NCBI GenBank assembly: GCA_022451765.1
Contig: JAKUNY010000032.1
Span: 1-12,656 of the forward strand
Direction of reading: 5' to 3'
DNA length: 12,656 nt
From: Candidatus Poseidoniaceae archaeon
GTDB lineage: Archaea; Thermoplasmatota; Poseidoniia; Poseidoniales; Poseidoniaceae
Shown here: positions 7,006 through 12,656 of the stretch, piece after piece
Layout of the letters: each line of letters begins with the position of its first letter
How positions within the stretch are numbered: position 1 is the first letter of the stretch
The notes under the pieces: model-generated
Told to the model about the DNA's origin: nothing
The model's database searches: none
What the model saw: only the letters and a program-made list of their open reading frames with translations
Position numbers and translations under genes: made by a program

Positions 7006-7872
7006 ATGACGGCGAGGGTTCTAGCATGGGTGTTGGAGCAACTGCAGAACAACTCTCCTGTCGTGCTTGCATCCGTCGTTGGAACCAAAGGTAGCGTACC
7101 TGGTAAAACTGGAGCAAGATTGGCTATGAATCGCCATCAGGATTGGGTTGGGACGGTGGGTGGAGCCGGTTTAGAACACCGAATTTTGAACCGGTGCAAG
7201 GAATTGATTCAAGATCGAAAAGCTACATCTGAAGTCCACACTTTTGGACTCAACAAAGGGGCGAAGGGCTATGAAGTACAAGCGCTCGACTCGCTTTGTG
7301 GTGGACAGGTCACCATTTCACTGGAGTTGATGTTGCCGATGCCACATGTTTTGTTGATGGGAGGAGGTCATTGTTCAGAGGCCATCTCCGTCCTCTTACC
7401 AAAAAAGGGTTGGAATTATTCTGTCCAAGACACGCGAGAGGCATTTACAACCGCTGAGCTTTATCCGCATGCAGTTGAACGACACCATTCAACGGTTGAT
7501 TCCTTCTTTGAAAATGAAACAACACAAACACTGACACGCTTCTCGGATGTTCTTTTGCTTGGTCATGATTATTCAGAGGACCTTGAGCGTCTAAAACATC
7601 TGTTGAAAATCGCTGAATCCGAAGATCTTGTTTTGGACGGGAAATCCTTCCCACGTATTGGGGCCATTGGAAGTCGTTCAAAGTGGAAGTCGTTCACAGA
7701 ATCCTGTATCACGAGTGGCATCCAAAACGCAACGCTTGAAAGCGTGCGTTGTCCAATCGGACTGAACATTGGTGCGGAATCTCCGGAGGAAATTGCGATT
7801 GCAGTGATTGCTGAGATTTTGTCCATGCACAAGGATGTTGACGTTCATGCTCCGAATTGGCGAGACCAATGA
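7006..7872 (+). CDS. XdhC/CoxF-family molybdenum cofactor insertion protein
   Basis: XdhC proteins bind molybdopterin, help its sulfuration and insert it into xanthine dehydrogenase or related hydroxylases in the cytoplasm. This one has 288 aa. The N-terminal XdhC/CoxI domain shows VVLASVVGTKGSVPGKTGARL (19-39) and GTVGGAGLEHR (49-59), where many members have GGG followed by C-V-E or A-L-E. C98 lies in the conserved CGG. A Rossmann-like C-terminal domain begins LLMGGGHCSEA (116-126) and ends with RIGAIGSRSKW (217-227) and CPIGLNIGAESPEEIA (249-264), both family signatures. It starts 36 bases after the mocA-like stop and its TGA touches the ribosome-binding site of the next gene, so the three genes are probably one operon. 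The client enzyme is not in the window. Confidence 0.88.
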   Translation: MTARVLAWVLEQLQNNSPVVLASVVGTKGSVPGKTGARLAMNRHQDWVGTVGGAGLEHRILNRCKELIQDRKATSEVHTFGLNKGAKGYEVQALDSLCGGQVTISLELMLPMPHVLLMGGGHCSEAISVLLPKKGWNYSVQDTREAFTTAELYPHAVERHHSTVDSFFENETTQTLTRFSDVLLLGHDYSEDLERLKHLLKIAESEDLVLDGKSFPRIGAIGSRSKWKSFTESCITSGIQNATLESVRCPIGLNIGAESPEEIAIAVIAEILSMHKDVDVHAPNWRDQ

Positions 7873-7874
7873 GG
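7871..7874 (+). promoter_or_regulatory. Ribosome-binding site of the OYE gene overlapping the xdhC stop
   Basis: GAGG at 7871-7874 shares two bases with the xdhC TGA (7870-7872) and lies 7 bases ahead of ATG 7882. This arrangement suggests translational coupling of xdhC and the oxidoreductase. Confidence 0.55.
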
Positions 7875-7881
7875 CTGTCTT

Positions 7882-8964
7882 ATGCGTTCGATGGGCGATT
7901 CATGGGAAATGCGAAACGGTTTGGTCATTCCAAATCGGAGTGTTCTCGCTGCCATGACGAACAAACAAAGTCACCATGATGGTACGCTTTCTGAAGATGA
8001 AATCGATTTCCTCCATCGACGTTCAGAAGGAGGCTTCGGAATCATTACAACCGCTGCATCCCATGTTCAGGAATCCGGTCAAGGCTGGGACGGAGAATTT
8101 GGTGTTTGGAGTGATCATCATCTTCCCGGACTTACGACGTTAGCAACAAAACTGAGGGGAGGCGAGTCGCGCTCCTTTGTTCAGCTTTTTCACGGAGGCA
8201 TGCGAGCCCCTTCAGCAATAACTGGAAAGCAACCTTGCTCTGCTAGTGAGAATTTCATCTCTCAGAAGGAAGGTGTTTCGAGGGCTCTGACAACGAAAGA
8301 GGTTGAAGAATCAGTCTTTGCATTCATTGAAGCGGCCAAACGCTGTGAGACCGCAGGATTTGATGGAATCGAATTGCATGGAGCACATGGCTACCTCATT
8401 GCACAATTTTTAGGGAGCAATACCAATCGGCGCAACGATCGATACGGAGGAAATGTACAGGCGCGTTGCAACTTTTTAATAGAGATTATCCGGGGTATCA
8501 GAGAGGTTGTTTCCCCTCAATTTGCAATCATGGTTCGTTTGTCTCCTGTTTCAGATGATATCGGAATTACACTCGATGATACAAAGGAGGTGATTGATTT
8601 CCTCATCAAGGAAGAGATCGATGCAATCCATATCTCGTGTTGGGATGTGTTCGAAGTGCAACCAAACGACAACAGCATTACCAAAGAAATATGCTCAATG
8701 TTCTCAAATTCGATACCGATTGTTTCCACAGGTTCGGTTTGGACGGCAAAAGATGCGCAGTTCGTTCTCAATGAGGGAGCACAGGCAGTTGGGGTTGCAC
8801 GAGTAGCACTACCACATCCTGATTGGGCAAAGCAGGTTCTTGATGCCGAGTACAGACCATCCCAGCCTCCGTTTACTCCCGAAGAATTGCTCCGAGCCAA
8901 CCTTAGCCCAACCTTCGTTGAGTACATGCGTCGTTGGAAAGGATTCGTTACGGACGGTCGATGA
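7882..8964 (+). CDS. Old yellow enzyme-type NAD(P)H:flavin oxidoreductase
   Basis: An FMN-dependent TIM-barrel oxidoreductase that usually reduces activated C=C bonds of enals, enones or enoyl-type substrates. The 360 aa form a single barrel, without the C-terminal FeS/FAD domains of 2,4-dienoyl-CoA reductase. Visible motifs: N-R-S-V-L-A-A-M-T near the start, QLFHGG, the substrate-binding HGAH at 166-169 followed by YLIAQFL, then NRRNDRYGG, MVRLSP, and a late STGSVWTAKDA / GVARVALPHPDW segment that binds the FMN phosphate. It starts 9 bases after xdhC and appears coupled to it. Its TGA overlaps the convergent orn gene by 17 bases. The substrate is unknown. Location behind two molybdenum-maturation genes may be incidental. 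Confidence 0.9.
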   Translation: MRSMGDSWEMRNGLVIPNRSVLAAMTNKQSHHDGTLSEDEIDFLHRRSEGGFGIITTAASHVQESGQGWDGEFGVWSDHHLPGLTTLATKLRGGESRSFVQLFHGGMRAPSAITGKQPCSASENFISQKEGVSRALTTKEVEESVFAFIEAAKRCETAGFDGIELHGAHGYLIAQFLGSNTNRRNDRYGGNVQARCNFLIEIIRGIREVVSPQFAIMVRLSPVSDDIGITLDDTKEVIDFLIKEEIDAIHISCWDVFEVQPNDNSITKEICSMFSNSIPIVSTGSVWTAKDAQFVLNEGAQAVGVARVALPHPDWAKQVLDAEYRPSQPPFTPEELLRANLSPTFVEYMRRWKGFVTDGR

Positions 8965-9496
8965 AGACGTGCTCTCTGAAATACGCCAATTCATGAACCG
9001 ATTCACGGATGTCATCAAGCGCTAAGTGTGCTGCTTTCTTGCTGAATCTTGGAACATCTGGATACCAACGACGAACCAGTTCCTTAATCGTCGTTACATC
9101 AACCATACGATAGTGAAGATATTTTGCAACTTCTGGCATTTCCTTCACCAAAAACTGACGATCGTTCCAGACCGAATTTCCACACAGTGGCGCCGTTCGT
9201 CTAGGAACGTATTGTTTGATGAAATCAAGGGTCTGTCGTTCAGCTTCCTCCAGACTGACGGAATCGTGTCGAACCCTTTCGATTAACCCGCTTCCAAAAT
9301 GATGTCTTGTGTTCCAATCATCCATGCCTTCAATCAAATCTTCAGAGACTGAAACAGCGAGATTGGGCCCTTCTGCAATGATGTTCAGCTCGGAATCTGT
9401 GATGATTGTTGCAATCTCAATGATGCTTTCTCGCTCGAGGTCTAGACCGGTCATTTCGAGATCTATCCATACCATTCGTTTGTTCTGGTCGTCCAT
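8948..9496 (-). CDS. orn: Oligoribonuclease (3'-5' exoribonuclease, DEDDh)
   Basis: Degrades 2-5 nt RNA fragments (and pGpG in c-di-GMP users) to mononucleotides in the cytoplasm. From ATG 9496 it has 182 aa, against 181 in E. coli, and all five DEDDh residues sit at near-identical positions: D12 and E14 (WIDLEMTGLD), D112 (CGNSVWNDRQFL), H157 and D162 (AHLALDDIRESVHELAYFREH). The open frame continues upstream to 9805, but that part has no Orn similarity and crosses the divergent subtilase start, so it is left out. No clear ribosome-binding site precedes ATG 9496; ATG 9475 (MVWIDL) is an alternative. Its last 17 bases overlap the OYE gene. Orn is typical of proteobacteria, actinobacteria and eukaryotes, so presence in an archaeon would suggest transfer. 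Confidence 0.95.
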   Translation of the reverse strand: MDDQNKRMVWIDLEMTGLDLERESIIEIATIITDSELNIIAEGPNLAVSVSEDLIEGMDDWNTRHHFGSGLIERVRHDSVSLEEAERQTLDFIKQYVPRRTAPLCGNSVWNDRQFLVKEMPEVAKYLHYRMVDVTTIKELVRRWYPDVPRFSKKAAHLALDDIRESVHELAYFREHVFIDRP

Positions 9497-9566
9497 GTTA
9501 CGTCGAGTCGAAATCGGTTCTTGAACTCGGCGTAGGCTTCTTGATGGAGATGGTGCAGGGTCATCC

Positions 9567-10949
9567 ATGGTCGATGCTGTGGATGTTAGTACGGCAGTTG
9601 CAAGGGAGGCAATCGACATCTGGCTCTTCAAGGTCAAATTCCGAACTTGGCTGATTGTTGTGCTCCTACTTGCAGTTGGTGGTTGGTATTTTGCATCATC
9701 TGCATGGGATTTTTCAGACGAAACCCCAAGTTCCTCCTTCGAAACGAATGCAGATACAGGTTGGAGATCGTATTCAGTTGTGGCGCCTGTTGATACCGGA
9801 ATCAATGTCTATCACGACCATTTCCGTACGGATGAGGTCTATCCAGATTGGCTTCTTGACTCACTAGGTGTTACCAAAACTTGCGACACTACCTTTGAAG
9901 GCTCGGGGGAAGACCGTTATCAAGCGGACTAAGCAGCGTGCTGGGCTACAATAACAACCTCTGACATCGTCTATTTTCATGGAACAAAAATCATCGGAAC
10001 ATCACCGGATGGGGGTACGGACATTCACATTCTCGATGACCCTTCAGATGGTCACGGAACAGCGGTCACGGGGGCCGTACTCGATGCAAACCCAGACGCT
10101 GTGCTTTTGTTCGTGGAGGGATTCTCAACCGAAGCCGTACTTGCAGCATCAAACCAGCCTCTTGTTGACATTATCTCGCCCTCGTTCGGTGCCATAGGCT
10201 CGCTTCCTGTACCTGGCATTGAGACTGGGACCTATGAAGCCGTTGTTGGAAACAACAAGATTCACACAGGTGCTGCAGACAACACGCCCTCACCTGCTGT
10301 CCAAGATGCTACTGCGGGCCCACCCTGGTCCATTGGCATCGCCGGGTATGCTGAGGAGGGGGATGACCAAAAAGAGACCATGAGTGGTTCCTATCCAGAC
10401 ATTGCAGCCGATTGGACCCAGGTTTTGCCAAATCACGATGATACGGATGGATACCACGAGACGTCAGGAACGTCTTTCGCAACTCCGCGAACTGCAGGAA
10501 TCTTGTCCTTCATCCTCCAAGAGTTGAGAGAGGAATTCAATGACGGTGGTTCTGGTGCATCCTCAGAACGAGGTGGTTACCTCGTGACTGGAAATACCTC
10601 CGAAGGCGAGACATTTACCCTCCGAAATTCAGAGGTACGCAATGCATTGAATTTGTCTGCATGGTATCCATCCTTCACCACATGGGATCCGCTCTCAGGA
10701 ACAACCCCTGTCTCTCCAGTCGCTCCATGCACACAGGTTGGTTGGGGCGTAGTCAACATGTCCAACATTGAACCAATGCTTATGCATCTGAATGGAAGCC
10801 AACCTATGGCTGATCGTTCAGGGGATGTTGTTCTGTGCATGAGCATCAACCAAGAAGCGCGTGAAGCATACTGGGGTGTTTACCCCTCTACGCCCGGCCA
10901 AGACATGGTCATTGATCGCATTGCTCTCTTTGAGAAAGAGGAATCATAG
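9567..10949 (+). pseudogene. Subtilisin-like (S8) protease, membrane-anchored, interrupted by an in-frame TAA
   Basis: Read through one stop, this is a 460-codon exported serine protease. Basic residues (KVKFR) precede a single hydrophobic helix at about 27-48, so it is a signal anchor or uncleaved signal with the protease outside the cell. The triad is complete: D76 (VAPVDTGIN), H163 (DGHGTAVTG) and S303 (SGTSFATP). N239 (GAADN) is the likely oxyanion Asn. Four cysteines outside the membrane could form disulfides. The TAA at codon 122 (9930-9932) lies between D76 and H163; the frame is unchanged and 9933-10100 is open. A C-to-T change in CAA or C-to-A in TCA would create it. The product of the first part lacks His and Ser and cannot be active. 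ATG 9567 has GCAGGG six bases upstream. Its TAG overlaps the convergent membrane-protein stop by 6 bases. Mutation, sequence error or readthrough are all possible. Confidence 0.82.
9930..9932 (+). other. Premature in-frame TAA in the subtilase gene
   Basis: The codons before (E-D-R-Y-Q-A-D) and after (A-A-C-W-A-T-I-T-T-S-D-I-V-Y-F) are in one frame, leading directly to the catalytic His motif. TAA also ends the E1 and orn genes here, so it is a working stop codon. Confidence 0.85.
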
Positions 10950-12656
10950 TGGCTCAAAGTCGAGGACGATTTGTCCTAGCATGTTGACTCGAACCACAGG
11001 CTTGAATCCCTCATGAGGCGTCATTTCGATGGTACGAGCAATGGTCTCAATCGATTCCTTTGGTAAACGGACGTCGAAGCCTTCCGAGGTTTTGATGTAA
11101 CCGATGTTGCTCTGTTTATCCTCGATTTCTGAGGCCATTTCAACCAACGCATCCACTTCTTCCGAAGCATCCAATTCATCGAGTTCTTCCAACTCATCTT
11201 CCAAGGCTTCCTCCAATTCGAACTCTTCCTCCTCTTCATCTCCATCGTCCTGCTCATCTTCTTGATCTTGAACAGGCGTTGGTTTGACCTTAGGTACAGC
11301 AGTATCGAAGACTTGTGGAATTTCCACGTCATGAATGTTGTAGCTTGACCGACGGTTCATGTACAGGAAACCGTATCCAAGCGCAAGCATTCCAATGGAG
11401 ACAAGTGTGAGCCCCCTGAACAATATTTCTCCGTTATTTTCAATGTTGTATATGAACAAAATGAACAGCGCGAGAACTGAACCGAATACGCCGAGACCAC
11501 GACGCCATCGAACCTCGGCCTGGGTTTTATCAAATCCAGTAATTGCGAGCGCAGTCAGAATTGTTGCTGTTAGGAAAAGGGCGAGTTCGGTTTGATCGTT
11601 TGCCCCAAAGGCGAGCATGACTCCACCCAAAGCGGCGACGACTCCTGAGAATCCCATATATTCGATGTACTGGAAGAATTCATCGTCATCCTTCCATTCG
11701 AAAACTTTTGAGTCGTAAACTGCGTCGGTCTTTGATGACAAGTAAATCATGGCAGCTCCCTCGAGGAAGAAGATTCCACCGGCTAAGAAATTCTGCATTT
11801 CTGCCGGTCCAACGTCAAACTGGTAAATGAGATTCATTGCCGCTAATCCATCCACCAGTGGCAAGAAAAGAATCGATACCTTGTCTCCTTTTTGGATTGC
11901 TTCATACGTAACCCAAGCACTTCCAACCAACATCCCCATACCGTTTACAACGTAAAACGAAAGGAGAAGAGAAGAAATTGCAAGGAAACGTAGTTGTGTA
12001 TCCAGAGTATACGGCATGAGCTTTTCCAATCGTTCCTCGTCGATGACGTTCATTTGCAATATTCCGTTGTTGCTTGCTACCCACAAGAGATAAATCACAA
12101 TTCCTGAGAGCAGCATTGAGAAACCAAAGATTTCGCTCTCTCGGAAGTATTCGCCTCCTGCGAAACCAATCATGAATGAGAACATGAGGCCAACCGAGAG
12201 CATTGGTATTAGGTTGATGTCTCCACGGACCCATGCGTTGAGTAAGCCGAACAAACATGCGATGAGCGGTAACCATGCTGCTGATGGTAGAACTGCCCAA
12301 ATCGCCAACACGAACCAAACCATAGGCAAGAAGTAAGGGAATGGATTCTCTTGATCTTCCTTACGCTGGACCTCTCGGATACTCCAAGCAATTGGCATCA
12401 ACATGTGGGCTGCAACAAGCGTACCTGTCACAGGAGTAAACCAAAGTGGAGGTCGAATTTCGTTAATCTGCGCTGGATCTGACGAGAAGACAGTGGTTTC
12501 CAAAAACGAGTAGGCGATTCCGTTATCTCCGAGCCAGAGCAATGAGATGGTAGACAAAGGTGCAAGCATTGTTACGCCATGATGTCTGTATTGTGCTGCA
12601 ACCAAAGAAACAAGACCGTACATGCTCAGGAACAGGAGTCCACCGGAGTGATCCAA
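10944..12656 (-). CDS. Large polytopic membrane protein with acidic cytoplasmic tail (5' end outside window)
   Basis: I do not recognise the family. The 570 visible codons are open to the right edge, where the first codon is TTG (Leu), so the true start is probably beyond the window. About 13-14 hydrophobic segments fill the part from the edge to about base 11365, linked mostly by short loops. Then comes a soluble tail of ~140 residues: a linker, an Asp/Glu-rich stretch at about 11135-11275 (EDEQDDGDEEEEEFELEEAL and more, likely coiled coil), and a C-terminal piece of ~60 residues that looks folded (SEGFDVRLPKESIETIAR, VVRVNMLGQIVLDFEPL). No transporter or enzyme motif is evident. Its TGA overlaps the subtilase TAG by 6 bases (TCATAG at 10944-10949). 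A lineage-specific envelope protein is likely; any function is guesswork. Confidence 0.85.
   Translation of the reverse strand: MDHSGGLLFLSMYGLVSLVAAQYRHHGVTMLAPLSTISLLWLGDNGIAYSFLETTVFSSDPAQINEIRPPLWFTPVTGTLVAAHMLMPIAWSIREVQRKEDQENPFPYFLPMVWFVLAIWAVLPSAAWLPLIACLFGLLNAWVRGDINLIPMLSVGLMFSFMIGFAGGEYFRESEIFGFSMLLSGIVIYLLWVASNNGILQMNVIDEERLEKLMPYTLDTQLRFLAISSLLLSFYVVNGMGMLVGSAWVTYEAIQKGDKVSILFLPLVDGLAAMNLIYQFDVGPAEMQNFLAGGIFFLEGAAMIYLSSKTDAVYDSKVFEWKDDDEFFQYIEYMGFSGVVAALGGVMLAFGANDQTELALFLTATILTALAITGFDKTQAEVRWRRGLGVFGSVLALFILFIYNIENNGEILFRGLTLVSIGMLALGYGFLYMNRRSSYNIHDVEIPQVFDTAVPKVKPTPVQDQEDEQDDGDEEEEEFELEEALEDELEELDELDASEEVDALVEMASEIEDKQSNIGYIKTSEGFDVRLPKESIETIARTIEMTPHEGFKPVVRVNMLGQIVLDFEPL

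Noticed and set aside
9497..9805. Upstream extension of the orn reading frame (about 100 residues)
   Set aside because: Low-complexity Ser/Thr-rich sequence with no Orn similarity, overlapping the divergent subtilase; E. coli Orn length matches the start at 9496.
9902..9964. Alternative frame across the subtilase break (reads GLSSVLGYNNNL then TGA), suggesting a frameshift instead of a nonsense change
   Set aside because: That frame also stops, and the original frame is open from the TAA to the catalytic His motif, so no frameshift is needed.
1..12656. tRNA, rRNA, CRISPR, insertion sequences, attachment sites, prophage or defence genes
   Set aside because: No gap is long enough for an undetected RNA gene of normal size, no direct-repeat arrays were seen, and no transposase, integrase or defence motifs occur in any credible protein.

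Overview
The window is a gene-dense stretch of a chromosome, very probably from a free-living aerobic heterotrophic prokaryote. My best guess is a marine planktonic archaeon of the Marine Group II / Poseidoniales type. The grounds are coding density, purine-rich ribosome-binding sites just ahead of starts, a very acidic membrane-protein tail, an exported subtilase and acyl-CoA/2-oxoacid catabolism genes. No rRNA, tRNA or ribosomal protein is present, so this placement is inference and a marine bacterium is not excluded. No gap between genes exceeds about 100 bases. I see no RNA gene, insertion sequence, CRISPR array or prophage gene.

Layout. A few codons of an unidentified upstream gene may end at base 28. 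Then come a fused alpha-beta E1 component of a 2-oxoacid dehydrogenase complex (98-2683, +), an aquaporin (2652-3299, -), a Na+/Ca2+ antiporter broken by one in-frame TAG (3353-4456, +), an acyl-CoA dehydrogenase (4504-5652, +), an unrecognised acidic protein (5647-6366, -), a MocA-like nucleotidyltransferase (6385-6969, +), an XdhC-family protein (7006-7872, +), an old-yellow-enzyme oxidoreductase (7882-8964, +), oligoribonuclease Orn (8948-9496, -), a membrane-anchored subtilisin-like protease broken by one in-frame TAA (9567-10949, +), and the C-terminal part of a large polytopic membrane protein with a strongly acidic tail (10944-12656, -, running off the right edge).

How the genes work together. 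The E1 and the acyl-CoA dehydrogenase fit oxidation of branched-chain or fatty acyl substrates from amino acid and lipid breakdown. The mocA-xdhC-OYE run looks like one transcription unit. The first two are assembly factors for molybdenum hydroxylases of the xanthine dehydrogenase / aerobic CO dehydrogenase type, but no such hydroxylase lies in the window. Aquaporin and cation antiporter are divergent neighbours and could share an osmotic or ionic role.

Most notable: (i) two genes each carry a single in-frame stop with the reading frame and all family motifs intact on both sides; (ii) all four convergent gene pairs overlap at their 3' ends, by 32, 6, 17 and 6 bases; (iii) one divergent pair has start codons only 18 bases apart; (iv) a proteobacterial-type Orn is present, which would be unusual if the host is an archaeon. 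I found no convincing new multi-gene system. The strongest leads are the twin nonsense interruptions and the molybdenum-maturation/OYE cluster.
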